Shown in pieces: positions 42,462 to 51,777 of a stretch of DNA of 64,000 nt (positions within the stretch are counted from its first letter, which is position 1; each line of letters starts with the position of its first letter). The position numbers were made by a program, and so were the translations under genes. The notes under the pieces were generated by a model that made no database searches, was not told the origin of the DNA, and saw only the letters and a list, made by a program, of their open reading frames with translations. The stretch is from Oceanobacillus salinisoli (GTDB lineage: Bacteria > Bacillota > Bacilli > Bacillales > Amphibacillaceae), in assembly GCF_009733865.1 (NCBI RefSeq), contig NZ_WOFB01000007.1, positions 1-64,000 of the forward strand. Reading direction: 5' to 3'.

Positions 42462-43061
42462 TGAAACCTGATACTTCCTAAATATATAGAATGTTTTAGC
42501 CTACCAAAAATTAAAAACGGTCAACATTCATTTATTGTGCATTAAACAACCTCTTTTAAAATTACTTGTTTTATGTTGACCTTCTGTATTTTCGTTAAAT
42601 AATATCCCGCATTATCATCAATACTTAAAATATTGTTAAAGACCTCCTCCAATAGATGCAGCAATATAAGGTCTACCTTCGTGTGGTCCGCTAATAGGAC
42701 AACTTTTCGCAACTATGGCGGTTATAGGATACTACCAATTATCATCTCAAAGTGTCGTATTTTATTTTTATATTAAACGCTCAGGCTCGTATAAAAATTA
42801 TCCAAACCTCTTATTAAAACACACGAGGATTACACCAAAACGACCGAGGTCAGCCTCATACGAGCAATCCCGGCAACAAAACGCGCGAAGTAGGTATCTA
42901 AACGGCAATCGAGACACATACCAAAACGAGCGAGTCCAGCCCCAAAAAGAGCAAGGACCGCAACAAACTGTGCAAGACCCACATCAGTAACTACCAAAGC
43001 AAGCCCCCTTTCAAAAAGATTCCCTTAAATAAAACAGTCCCCCATTCTTTAGCTCCAGCAT
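42462..43061. other. Gap with degenerate tandem array
   Basis: Apart from the 21-base array at 42816-42986 the stretch contains no recognisable gene. The 91-codon open frame at 42715-42990 has no ribosome binding site and its second half is the array, so I treat it as unlikely to be a real protein. The minus-strand LysR gene ends at its right edge. Confidence 0.5.
42816..42986. repeat. Degenerate 21-base tandem array, about eight units
   Basis: Units built on AAACGAGCRAGnCC recur at steps of 20, 21, 21, 24, 21 and 21 bases after a first 21-base step. The most regular units are at 42837, 42879 and 42923-42986. The array is decayed but phased. Confidence 0.6.
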
Positions 43062-43931
43062 CTATAACGTTTTCACATCCAATGTCCGAATAAATTCAAT
43101 AAACGCACGCACGATATTCATTTCCAGTGATTCGGCATGATAGTACATCCATGTTTTTCGGGTTATCGGTTCACCAGAAGAATGATAGATTGGTTTGATG
43201 ATCAGCTCTGGATAAGGTCGAACGACTAAGTTGGATAGTATCGCATAACCGAGACCATTGATGACCATTTCCTTACATGTTTCCACTTGATTCACTTCAA
43301 TATTAATGTAGGGATTCTGGCTATAATGATTGTACCACCAGCCGTCTACGATATTTTTCATCAACCCGTCAGTAAAATAATCAATCCGTGGTAGGGAGGG
43401 CAGTTCTTCCCATTTGAAATCCCATGGTGAAGCAACACATATTTCCTCTTCATATAATAGTTCTTTCTTTTCCCTCCAAGGATAATCCCCTTTGATGAAA
43501 CTGATATGTACATCGTGATTTAAAATCAGACGATGCATTTCACTGCTCCAGCCTGTCACGACCTGGCATTCAATATTTGGATACTTCTGTTTAAACAATC
43601 GTAACAGCTTTGGCATTTTATTTAAGGCAAAAAAATTAGATACTCCCACACGGAGCGTACCAGAAACTTCATTTTTCATATTGTTAATCTTTTCTTCGAT
43701 GTTTCGCTGTTCATACAGCATTTTTTTCGCGTGAAGTGCCAGCTCTTCCCCTTCTGGAGTAAAGGTAATTCCCCGTTGCTTTCTTATAATGATTGGTACC
43801 CCGTAATATGTTTCCAATCGCTTAATTCTCGATGTTAACGTTGGCTGCGATAAAAATAATTGCTTTGCCGCCTGTGTAATGTTCTCGGTTGCATACAAGG
43901 ACGCAAGCATTTTCCAGTCTTGATAGTCCAT
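43062..43931 (-). CDS. LysR family transcriptional regulator
   Basis: A 289-residue regulator with the N-terminal winged helix (NITQAAKQLFLSQPTLTSRI, residues 17-36) and a C-terminal ligand-binding domain (SGTLRVGVSNFFALNKMPKL onward). It is divergent from the methylcitrate genes, with a 174-base shared control region, so it probably regulates them, possibly sensing methylcitrate or another pathway acid. That target is inference from arrangement. Confidence 0.9.
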   Translation of the reverse strand: MDYQDWKMLASLYATENITQAAKQLFLSQPTLTSRIKRLETYYGVPIIIRKQRGITFTPEGEELALHAKKMLYEQRNIEEKINNMKNEVSGTLRVGVSNFFALNKMPKLLRLFKQKYPNIECQVVTGWSSEMHRLILNHDVHISFIKGDYPWREKKELLYEEEICVASPWDFKWEELPSLPRIDYFTDGLMKNIVDGWWYNHYSQNPYINIEVNQVETCKEMVINGLGYAILSNLVVRPYPELIIKPIYHSSGEPITRKTWMYYHAESLEMNIVRAFIEFIRTLDVKTL

Positions 43932-43961
43932 TCGCCAGTCTCCTCTGATATAGAAATAATC

Positions 43962-44035
43962 TATGGCTGATAATTAAAATTAAGTATTTTATTAATTTTT
44001 AGTATAATTATATAATTAAATTATAGTCAAATAAA
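43962..44035. promoter_or_regulatory. Divergent control region, LysR gene / methylcitrate operon
   Basis: Very A/T-rich DNA with TAGTATAAT and overlapping dyads (ATAATTATATAATTAAATTAT). LysR proteins bind T-N11-A dyads, and several fit here. Exact promoter and operator positions cannot be fixed by eye. Confidence 0.4.
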
Positions 44036-44105
44036 GGGGAATTTTCTATTAAGTTGATGAAACGATTATTTTCCAGCGCTAATACATAAATAAAGGAGGA
44101 TATTT

Positions 44106-45209
44106 ATGAAAACAGAGGAAACGTATGTACCGGGTTTGGCAGGGGTAATTGCAGCAGAAACTTCCATTTCACTTTTGGATACCGAACAGGAAAAAATTAT
44201 TATTCGGGGACATGACCTGATCGATTTATCGAAAAAGTATCAATATGCAGATGTTGTTCACTTATTATTGGAAGGACAGCTTCCTACACCTTCAGAAAGA
44301 ACGAGATTGTCTGAACGTTTAAAGGAAAATTATGACATTCCACAAGGTGTGTTTAACGTATTTCAGTTATTGCCTGAGCAAACGCATCCAATGGACGGGC
44401 AGCGTACAGGAATTTCAGTATTAGCTGGATATGAGGATAATATCGATGACAGGTCGATAGAAGCGAATAAAAAAAGAGCCTATCAATTTCTAGGAAAGCT
44501 TCCGACAATTACGGTAAACAGCTATCGGATGATAAATCGGGAAAAGCCAGTATACCCGAGACCGGATTTAGACTATAGTGCGAACTTTTTATACATGATT
44601 ACCGGCGAGGAACCGACCAAACAGGAGGCAGAGATTTTTGACCGATCCCTGCTCTTATACAGTGAACATGAAATGCCTAATTCGACATTTACGGCAAGAG
44701 TGATTGCATCAACTCAATCCGATATTTACGGAGCTTTAACTGGTGCGGTCGCATCCTTAAAAGGAAATCTTCATGGTGGGGCAAATGAAGCTGTCATGTA
44801 CATGTTAAGGGAAGCGAATTCAGTTGGTGAATTTGAAGAACTTCTCTATAAAAAGCTGCAGCAAAAGGAAAAAATTATGGGATTTGGTCATCGAGTCTAT
44901 ATGAATAAGATGGATCCAAGAGCATTAGTGATGAAGGAATCATTAAAACAATTATGTGATCAAAAAGGAGATCATTTATTGCTTGAAATGTGTGAAGCCG
45001 GAGAAAAACTGATGGAACGGGAAAAGGGCCTTTATCCAAATCTTGATTATTATGCAGCACCTGTTTATTGGTTGCTCGGTATTCCAATTCCGTTATATAC
45101 ACCAATCTTTTTTAGTGCAAGAACGGCCGGCTTATGTGCCCATGTCATGGAACAGCACGAAAATAACCGGCTTTTCCGACCACGGGTTCATTATACTGGC
45201 GAACGTTAG
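44106..45209 (+). CDS. prpC: 2-methylcitrate synthase / citrate synthase
   Basis: Condenses propionyl-CoA (or acetyl-CoA) with oxaloacetate. At 367 residues it has the type I short form. Active-site segments: [35 protein letters not shown] and [14 protein letters not shown], with the final [17 protein letters not shown]. Co-location with prpD and prpB types it as the MmgD-like methylcitrate synthase. AAGGAGG precedes the ATG. prpD starts 28 bases after the stop. Confidence 0.92.
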   Translation: MKTEETYVPGLAGVIAAETSISLLDTEQEKIIIRGHDLIDLSKKYQYADVVHLLLEGQLPTPSERTRLSERLKENYDIPQGVFNVFQLLPEQTHPMDGQRTGISVLAGYEDNIDDRSIEANKKRAYQFLGKLPTITVNSYRMINREKPVYPRPDLDYSANFLYMITGEEPTKQEAEIFDRSLLLYSEHEMPNSTFTARVIASTQSDIYGALTGAVASLKGNLHGGANEAVMYMLREANSVGEFEELLYKKLQQKEKIMGFGHRVYMNKMDPRALVMKESLKQLCDQKGDHLLLEMCEAGEKLMEREKGLYPNLDYYAAPVYWLLGIPIPLYTPIFFSARTAGLCAHVMEQHENNRLFRPRVHYTGER

Positions 45210-45237
45210 AAATAATAATGGGAAGGGAAGGATACAA

Positions 45238-46674
45238 TTGATTAACGTCACCGATCAAAAAAAAGTAGATACAGTAATAGAGGAAATTACAGATTACGTA
45301 TTAAATAAAGAAATAACAAGTGAAGAAGCATTTACTACGGCTCAATATGTACTCATGGATACACTTGGATGCGGAATTTTGGCATTAAATTATCCGGAAT
45401 GTACGAAATTGCTTGGACCAATTGTTCCTGGTACGATGGTTCCTGGAGGCACTCGGGTACCTGGGACTTCGTATGTTCTTGATCCTGTTCAAGGGGCATT
45501 TAATATTGGTGCGATGATTCGCTGGCTCGATTATAATGATACATGGCTGGCAGCGGAATGGGGGCATCCATCTGATAATTTAGGAGGAATTCTTGCCGTT
45601 GCAGATTATCTCAGTCAAGAACGAATTAGAAAAGGTCAGGAACCGTTAACCGTACAAGATGTGCTGGAAGCGATGATTAAGGCTCATGAAATTCAGGGTG
45701 TGCTGGCTTTGGAAAACAGTTTGAATCGTGTTGGTTTAGATCATGTTCTCTATGTAAAAATTGCAACAACGGCAGTCGTAACAAAGCTGCTTGGAGGCGG
45801 ACGTGAAGAAATCAATAATGCCTTGTCCAATGCGTGGATTGATAACTCCAGCTTGCGTACGTATCGTCATGCACCAAATACAGGATCAAGGAAATCATGG
45901 GCAGCAGGAGATGCAACGAGTAGAGGTGTTCGCCTAGCGATGATGGCAATGAAAGGGGAAATGGGCTATCCGTCTGCTTTATCAGCGGAAGGATGGGGAT
46001 TCCAGGATGTTCTTTTTAACCATCAAACGCTAACATTGGCTCGTCCGCTTGATAGTTATGTGATGGAAAATGTATTGTTTAAAGTTTCCTATCCGGCGGA
46101 ATTTCATGCGCAAACTGCTGCAGAGGCTGCTGTTCAGCTTCACCCTGATGTCAGCAACCGTTTGGATGAAATCGATAAGATCACGATCACAACACATGAA
46201 TCGGCTATTCGAATTATTGATAAAAAGGGTCCATTAAATAATCCAGCTGACCGGGATCACTGCATCCAATACATCACAGCGATCGGACTGCTCAAAGGAA
46301 ATATTACGGCAGAGGATTATGAGGATGAGGCAGCTTCTGATTCTAGAATTGATGCACTAAGGGAGAAAATGGTCGTTACAGAGAATAAACAGTACAGCAA
46401 AGATTATCTTGACCCAGATAAGCGCTCGATAGCCAATGCCGTTCAAGTTCATTTTCAGGATGGTACATCAACGGAAAACGTGGAATACCAGTATCCATTA
46501 GGGCACCGTTTTCGTCGTAAAGAGGCGTTTCCGAAAATTGAGCAAAAACTCTCTGCTAATCTTGCTACACAATATACAGTGAAACAGCGCAGGAAGGTGG
46601 AAGAAGTGGGCTTTGACTATGCGAAACTAACAGGAATGAGTATCAATGATTTTATGGAATTGTTCATTCCTTAA
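45238..46674 (+). CDS. prpD: 2-methylcitrate dehydratase (PrpD/MmgE)
   Basis: Dehydrates 2-methylcitrate to 2-methyl-aconitate; MmgE/PrpD family, 478 residues, near the length of Bacillus MmgE. Segments: [55 protein letters not shown] and [21 protein letters not shown] place the start at TTG 45238, with GAAGG just upstream; the longer frame beginning at 45043 lies inside prpC and is not credible. Confidence 0.93.
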   Translation: MINVTDQKKVDTVIEEITDYVLNKEITSEEAFTTAQYVLMDTLGCGILALNYPECTKLLGPIVPGTMVPGGTRVPGTSYVLDPVQGAFNIGAMIRWLDYNDTWLAAEWGHPSDNLGGILAVADYLSQERIRKGQEPLTVQDVLEAMIKAHEIQGVLALENSLNRVGLDHVLYVKIATTAVVTKLLGGGREEINNALSNAWIDNSSLRTYRHAPNTGSRKSWAAGDATSRGVRLAMMAMKGEMGYPSALSAEGWGFQDVLFNHQTLTLARPLDSYVMENVLFKVSYPAEFHAQTAAEAAVQLHPDVSNRLDEIDKITITTHESAIRIIDKKGPLNNPADRDHCIQYITAIGLLKGNITAEDYEDEAASDSRIDALREKMVVTENKQYSKDYLDPDKRSIANAVQVHFQDGTSTENVEYQYPLGHRFRRKEAFPKIEQKLSANLATQYTVKQRRKVEEVGFDYAKLTGMSINDFMELFIP

Positions 46675-46711
46675 AATGGATATGGAGATCGTTTAATAGG
46701 AGGGATGCTTT

Positions 46712-47635
46712 ATGGCATGGATTGTTAACGAGCAGTCGACACAGGGAGAATTAGCCAATCAATTTAAGGATCTTATCGAATCACCAGATATTTTACAAAT
46801 ACCGGGCGCACATGATGCCATGGCGGCACTTGTGGCCAAAAATGCCGGATTTTCTTCCCTTTACCTATCGGGGGCTGCCTACACGGCAAGCAAGGGTCTG
46901 CCTGATTTAGGAATGGTAACGTCCACCGAAATGGCAGAACGTGCCCGTGACCTTGTTAGAGCAACGAACTTACCGGTATTAGTGGATATCGATACTGGGT
47001 TTGGTGGTGTATTGAGTGTAACACGTACTGCAAGAGAAATGGTCGAAGCGAATGTCGCTGCCGTACAAATAGAAGACCAGCAATTACCGAAGAAATGTGG
47101 ACATTTAAATGGAAAACAACTCGTTCCTCCAGAAGAACTAGTCCAAAAAATTAAAGCAATAAAAGAAGTGGCGCCAAATCTCATCGTTGTCGCACGAACA
47201 GATGCCAGGGCAGTAGAAGGCATAGAAGGAGCTTTAGAAAGAGCTGAGGCTTATATCGAAGCAGGTGCAGATGCGATTTTCCCGGAAGCATTACAAACGG
47301 ATGGAGAATTCCGCTTATTCTCAGAAAAAATCTCCGTCCCATTGCTGGCAAATATGACGGAATTTGGGAAAACACCATACATTTCAGCACAAGCTTTTCA
47401 GGATATGGGATTTCGCATGGTAATATATCCTGTTACTTCCTTACGAGTAGCTGCCAAGGCCTACGAGCGTATCTTTGAAATAATTAAACAAACGGGTACA
47501 CAAAAAGAAGGCCTGGAAGACATGCAAACCAGGAAGGAATTGTATGAAACGATTTCGTACTATGATTTCGAGGAACTCGATAATCACATCGCGAAAACGG
47601 TATTACCATCCGAAGAAGAGACGCGGAAATCCTGA
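46712..47635 (+). CDS. prpB: 2-methylisocitrate lyase (PrpB/MmgF)
   Basis: Splits 2-methylisocitrate into pyruvate and succinate, the last step of the methylcitrate cycle. It has 307 residues and the isocitrate lyase-superfamily signature KKCGH (in QLPKKCGHLNGKQLV) with PGAHDAMAALVAKNAGFSSL and VDIDTGFGG. AGGAGGG precedes the ATG. It is followed by a 20-base tandem repeat and a terminator, closing prpC-prpD-prpB. The three genes detoxify propionyl-CoA; no separate aconitase-like prpF/acnD is present. Confidence 0.94.
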   Translation: MAWIVNEQSTQGELANQFKDLIESPDILQIPGAHDAMAALVAKNAGFSSLYLSGAAYTASKGLPDLGMVTSTEMAERARDLVRATNLPVLVDIDTGFGGVLSVTRTAREMVEANVAAVQIEDQQLPKKCGHLNGKQLVPPEELVQKIKAIKEVAPNLIVVARTDARAVEGIEGALERAEAYIEAGADAIFPEALQTDGEFRLFSEKISVPLLANMTEFGKTPYISAQAFQDMGFRMVIYPVTSLRVAAKAYERIFEIIKQTGTQKEGLEDMQTRKELYETISYYDFEELDNHIAKTVLPSEEETRKS

Positions 47636-47665
47636 AAATTAGTCCTTTGCTGAATAGCTAGACTT

Positions 47666-47745
47666 GAAGGCTGAATTATGGGGATGAAGGCTGAATTAAT
47701 GGGATGAATGCTGAAATAATGAGCTTAATGCTGAATTATAAGTCA
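47666..47745. repeat. 20-base tandem repeat, four units
   Basis: Units begin at 47666, 47686, 47706 and 47726, from GAAGGCTGAATTATGGGGAT through progressively diverged versions to TAATGCTGAATTATAAGTCA. It lies between the prpB stop and its terminator, within the transcribed tail. Confidence 0.88.
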
Positions 47746-47806
47746 AGACCCTTAAATTCCCCAACAATAAAGCCAAAAAGCAAGATATATAAGTTAAAAA
47801 CAGCTT

Positions 47807-47853
47807 AAAAAAGAGCCAACACTTTTAAATCCAAAGATGTTGGCTCTTTTCTT
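47807..47853. terminator. Intrinsic terminator, possibly bidirectional
   Basis: AAAAGAGCCAACA pairs with TGTTGGCTCTTTT across about 16 bases, followed by CTT. It closes the methylcitrate operon. Confidence 0.88.
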
Positions 47854-48039
47854 ATTGAACCCATAAGACAATCAAACCCAACAACGCACATTTCTAATTC
47901 AAGTTATAATATATGATTTTTCAGACTATAATTCCCTAACAAATTGTAGTACGATAGTTATTAATATTGATAAAAAATATAAACAGAAAAATCATAAGCG
48001 AAAAGCTTATACATAAACTTAATGGTGGAGGGGAAAGCG

Positions 48040-48924
48040 ATGAAAACGATTAAAAAGGCAATTATCCCAGCAGCTGGTCTGGGCACACGTTTTTTACCAG
48101 CAACAAAAGCAATGCCGAAAGAAATGCTGCCAATTGTTGATAAGCCAACGATTCAGTACATTGTTGATGAAGCCATTGCATCAGGTATTGAGGACATTTT
48201 GATTGTGACGGGAAAAGGAAAGCGGTCGATAGAAGATCACTTCGATAATAATTTTGAATTAGAGAGAAATCTGATGGATAAAGGGAAATTTGAGTTATTG
48301 GAAAAGGTAAAAGAACCATCAGAAGTCGATATTCACTACATACGTCAAAAAGAGCCAAAAGGGCTGGGGCACGCGGTTTGGTGTGCTCGCAAATTTATCG
48401 GTGATGAACCATTTGCTGTGCTGTTGGGAGATGATATCGTTCAAGCAGATAAACCGGCATTGAAGCAGCTCATTGAGCAATATGAGGAAACGGAAAGATC
48501 CGTTGTCGGAGTCCAAAAAGTTCCTGAAAATGAAACATCACGCTACGGGATTGTGGACCCTTGTACGATTGAAGGTAGGAGATATCAGGTCAGCCATTTT
48601 GTAGAGAAACCAGCACCGGGAACTGCACCATCCAATTTGGCGATTATGGGGCGCTATATTTTCACACCGGAAATCTTTACATTTTTGGATAAGCAGGAAA
48701 TTGGTGCCGGCGGAGAAATCCAGCTTACGGACGCCATCCAGGAATTGAATGAGACCGAGCGCGTGTATGCTTATGATTTTGAAGGAAAACGCTATGATGT
48801 TGGGGAAAAGCTCGGATTCATCCGCACAAACTTAGAATTTGCTTTACAGAATGAGGAGATTGGTGAAGAAGTTGAGCGAGTGGTAAGGGATTTGTTAATG
48901 GAGAAGGAAAGAGCGAAATTATAG
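48040..48924 (+). CDS. gtaB: UTP-glucose-1-phosphate uridylyltransferase
   Basis: Makes UDP-glucose from glucose 1-phosphate, for wall teichoic acid glucosylation, glycolipid and capsule synthesis. It has 294 residues, close to Bacillus GtaB. Nucleotide-binding start [20 protein letters not shown], then [20 protein letters not shown] and [15 protein letters not shown] lies 7 bases before ATG 48040; the in-frame ATG at 48022 precedes that site and is not favoured. It is a single gene ending at a terminator. Confidence 0.94.
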   Translation: MKTIKKAIIPAAGLGTRFLPATKAMPKEMLPIVDKPTIQYIVDEAIASGIEDILIVTGKGKRSIEDHFDNNFELERNLMDKGKFELLEKVKEPSEVDIHYIRQKEPKGLGHAVWCARKFIGDEPFAVLLGDDIVQADKPALKQLIEQYEETERSVVGVQKVPENETSRYGIVDPCTIEGRRYQVSHFVEKPAPGTAPSNLAIMGRYIFTPEIFTFLDKQEIGAGGEIQLTDAIQELNETERVYAYDFEGKRYDVGEKLGFIRTNLEFALQNEEIGEEVERVVRDLLMEKERAKL

Positions 48925-48936
48925 AATAAAAAACAC

Positions 48937-48976
48937 CAAGAAACTACCTGTGGGAATAGGTGGTTTTCTTGCTTTT
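48937..48976 (+). terminator. Intrinsic terminator after gtaB
   Basis: CAAGAAA-TACCT pairs with AGGT-GTTTTCTTG across a short loop, followed by CTTTTAG. Confidence 0.75.
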
Positions 48977-48997
48977 AGGGGGAAGGGGAGTTAGACC

Positions 48998-50407
48998 ATG
49001 ATGGATGAGGTACTGGGTCAAATTAGAAATATTATTAAAGAACAAAAAAGGATCTTAACAGATAAAGCAGACCTATACAGCTATTCCTATGATGCCTCAT
49101 TTGGTGTACATCTTCCAGACATTGTTGTACAACCAAAATCCGCACAAGAAGTTACTCATATCATGAAACTGGCAAATAAGCATTTGATTCCTGTGTATCC
49201 CCGGGGGCAGGGTACGAGTTTGAGTGGTGGTCCATTGCCTGTAAAAGGTGGCATTGTTTTAGACTTTTCCAAATGGGACGACAAACTGGAAATCGATAGG
49301 GAAGATATGGTTGCCATCGTATCTCCAGGAGTTCTTACCTCTAACATTAATGATGCAGCAATGGAACAGGGATTCATCTATCCTCCAGACCCAAGCAGTT
49401 CCCATGTGTCAACAATTGGTGGGAATTTAGCGGAAAATTCAGGAGGGCCAAGGGGATTAAAATATGGCGTGACGAAGGATTATGTCATCGGACTTGAGGT
49501 GGTCACACCAGAGGGAGAAATTATTCGGACTGGGGGAAGAACAGTAAAAAATGTGACCGGATATGATTTGACCAAGTTGATTGTCGGTTCAGAGGGGACG
49601 CTTGGAATTATTACGGAAGCAACTCTTCGGCTTTATCCAAAACCTCAAGGAAATCAAACATTAATGGCTGTGTTTGATGAGATGGCTGATTCCGGAAAAG
49701 CAATCACCAATATTTTAAGTGCTGGCATATTGCCGGCCAAACTGGAGTTGATGGACAATGCTTCCATTACCGCGGTGGAAGCCTATGAACCATTGGGGCT
49801 ACCAACAGATGCCGAGGCTCTTATTTTAATCGAATTAGACGGACATCCTGCTGCTATTGCCGATGAAAGCGAAAGGGTTCGTCAAGTTTGTGAAGCGGCT
49901 GATGCCAAGGAAGTAATCATTGCTGCAAATGAACAGGAAGCAGAAAATTTGTGGAAGGCCAGAAAGCTCGTTTCCCCTGCGATTGTTCGTGAAAAGCCAA
50001 CAAAAATTTCCGAAGATGCTACTGTACCAAGAAGTAAGATTCCAGCTATGTTTCAGCGGTTAAAAGAAATTAAAGAAAAGTACCAAGTGGATTTGGTTGT
50101 ATTTGGGCATGCTGGAGATGGCAATTTACATCCGAATATCATTGCTGACAAACGGGACAAAGACGAAATGCAGAGAGTAGAACAGGCAGTGGAGGGAATT
50201 TTTCAGGCTGCCATTGAACTTGGTGGAACATTATCCGGAGAACATGGGATCGGGACGTTAAAAGCACCATTTATGGAAATGGAATTAGGGGAAGTGGGTC
50301 TTGATATGATGAAACGGATTAAACAAAGCTGGGATCCAAACCATATTTTAAATCCGGGTAAAATCTTTCCTGAGCCAGGTCAAAAGCTGGTGTTAAGTGA
50401 TGGGTAG
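48998..50407 (+). CDS. glcD: Glycolate oxidase subunit GlcD (FAD-linked)
   Basis: FAD-dependent 2-hydroxyacid dehydrogenase of the GlcD/D-lactate dehydrogenase type, 469 residues. The FAD-binding region includes PVYPRGQGTSLSGGPLPVKG, DPSSSHVSTIGGNLAENSGG and TGYDLTKLIVGSEGTLGIIT. The cap and C-terminal parts end GTLSGEHGIGTLKAPFM. GGGGAAGGGGAG precedes the tandem ATGs (48998/49001). Its stop overlaps glcF, so both subunits are translationally coupled. Substrate may be glycolate or D-lactate. Confidence 0.92.
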   Translation: MMDEVLGQIRNIIKEQKRILTDKADLYSYSYDASFGVHLPDIVVQPKSAQEVTHIMKLANKHLIPVYPRGQGTSLSGGPLPVKGGIVLDFSKWDDKLEIDREDMVAIVSPGVLTSNINDAAMEQGFIYPPDPSSSHVSTIGGNLAENSGGPRGLKYGVTKDYVIGLEVVTPEGEIIRTGGRTVKNVTGYDLTKLIVGSEGTLGIITEATLRLYPKPQGNQTLMAVFDEMADSGKAITNILSAGILPAKLELMDNASITAVEAYEPLGLPTDAEALILIELDGHPAAIADESERVRQVCEAADAKEVIIAANEQEAENLWKARKLVSPAIVREKPTKISEDATVPRSKIPAMFQRLKEIKEKYQVDLVVFGHAGDGNLHPNIIADKRDKDEMQRVEQAVEGIFQAAIELGGTLSGEHGIGTLKAPFMEMELGEVGLDMMKRIKQSWDPNHILNPGKIFPEPGQKLVLSDG

Positions 50408-51674
50408 TGCGAGACTTGCGTATGAAGAAACCTTTGATTGTGTGCAGTGTGGCTATTGTTTACCGGCTTGCCCCACTTACATCACGATGGAAAAAGAAAC
50501 CCACTCCCCAAGGGGAAGAATTAATCTAGTGAAGATGGCAGCAGAAGGTAACATCACTTTTTCCGAGCTGGAAGGGCCGATTAATTTATGTTTGGGCTGC
50601 CGTGCATGTGAGGTTGTATGTCCGACCAATGTCCAATACGGCAAGATTTTGGAGTCGGCAAAAGAGGTGCTTCTTGAGGAAAAGGGACGGCGGTCATTTT
50701 TTCAGGAATTTGTCTTTGGAAAGGTATTTCCGAATAAAAAGCTGTTGCGTGCAGCAGGTGCTGGGATATCAATTTATCAAAAATTTGGTATGCAACAGGT
50801 CGCAAGAAAAACAAAGGCAATAACCCTCCTTCCTGAACCAATGCGTTCCTTTGAAGCGATATTGCCGGAGACACAAGGAATAGGAAAGCGTGCAAAGTTT
50901 TATCCTGCAGCAGCAGATCATCCTGTATATAAAATTGGATATTTTACCGGTTGCATGATGGATGCCATGTTTTCCTCCATCAATACAAAGGCAATTAAAC
51001 TTCTTCAGGCAGCAGGTTGTGAAGTTACTGTGTTGGATGAACAGACATGCTGTGGGGCATTGCAGAGTCATAGTGGTCATACAAAGGTGACGAAGGAGTT
51101 AGCGAAGCGGAATGTTGCAGCATTTGAAGCATATGATTTGGATTATATGGTGAACAGTATTGGTGGCTGTGGTGCAATGCTCGTGGAGTATGACCAGCTA
51201 TTTTCGGAAGAGGATGGTAAATGGAAAGAACGTGCGGAGAAATTTTCCCGGAAAAATGTTGATATTAGTGTCATTCTATCTGAATTGGAGCTTCCATTTA
51301 AGCATGAAATAAACAAAGTTGTAACCTATCAGCCTTCCTGCCATCTCAGCAATGTACAAAAACGAACGGAAGAACCTGTCAAGCTTCTGAAATCGACCCC
51401 TGGCATTCAGTATGTGGAACTGCCTCATCAACATATGTGCTGTGGGTCTGCTGGAATTTATAATCTCATAAACTATGAAGCTTCTATGGATATTTTGGAC
51501 GAGAAGATGAAACATGTGGGAGCTTTAAAGCGAAAACCGGATATGATGATAACGACGAATCCTGGATGTCACTTGCAAATGAAACTGGGTGTGGAAAGGG
51601 AAGGGCAGACTGATGAAATCGAGGTAGTTCATTTGGTTGAACTACTGGCGGTATCTTGCGGGATTGACACTTAG
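50397..51674 (+). CDS. glcF: Glycolate oxidase iron-sulfur subunit GlcF
   Basis: Iron-sulfur electron-transfer partner of GlcD, 425 residues. Two [4Fe-4S] motifs, CVQCGYCLPACPTY and CLGCRACEVVCPTN, are followed by two cysteine-rich CCG domains (QTCCGALQSHSGHT and HMCCGSAGIYN, each with an upstream CxxxxH-like segment). It overlaps the end of glcD by 11 bases; the start is GTG 50397 or ATG 50400. A weak hairpin at 51724 follows. Confidence 0.92.
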   Translation: MMGSARLAYEETFDCVQCGYCLPACPTYITMEKETHSPRGRINLVKMAAEGNITFSELEGPINLCLGCRACEVVCPTNVQYGKILESAKEVLLEEKGRRSFFQEFVFGKVFPNKKLLRAAGAGISIYQKFGMQQVARKTKAITLLPEPMRSFEAILPETQGIGKRAKFYPAAADHPVYKIGYFTGCMMDAMFSSINTKAIKLLQAAGCEVTVLDEQTCCGALQSHSGHTKVTKELAKRNVAAFEAYDLDYMVNSIGGCGAMLVEYDQLFSEEDGKWKERAEKFSRKNVDISVILSELELPFKHEINKVVTYQPSCHLSNVQKRTEEPVKLLKSTPGIQYVELPHQHMCCGSAGIYNLINYEASMDILDEKMKHVGALKRKPDMMITTNPGCHLQMKLGVEREGQTDEIEVVHLVELLAVSCGIDT

Positions 51675-51723
51675 AAATTTTAAAAGATTCGACAGAAAAG
51701 TTGAATGTTTCATGCTATAGTAA

Positions 51724-51748
51724 TGGAAGGAGGATTATCTCCTTTCAT
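51724..51748 (+). terminator. Short terminator-like hairpin after glcF
   Basis: AAGGAG pairs with CTCCTT across GATTAT, followed by TCATATTTTTGT. It is short and may allow readthrough into the permease gene. Confidence 0.5.
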
Positions 51749-51777
51749 ATTTTTGTGTTTACATACAGTTAGGAGTT

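Noticed and set aside
42816-42986. CRISPR array
   Set aside because: Units are contiguous and diverged, with no conserved repeat of 24-40 bases separated by unique spacers and no cas genes.
42715-42990. 91-codon open frame on the plus strand
   Set aside because: No ribosome binding site; its second half is the degenerate 21-base array, and composition is unlike neighbouring genes.
45043-45237. Extended N-terminus for 2-methylcitrate dehydratase
   Set aside because: It lies within prpC; TTG 45238 has a ribosome binding site and gives the family length.
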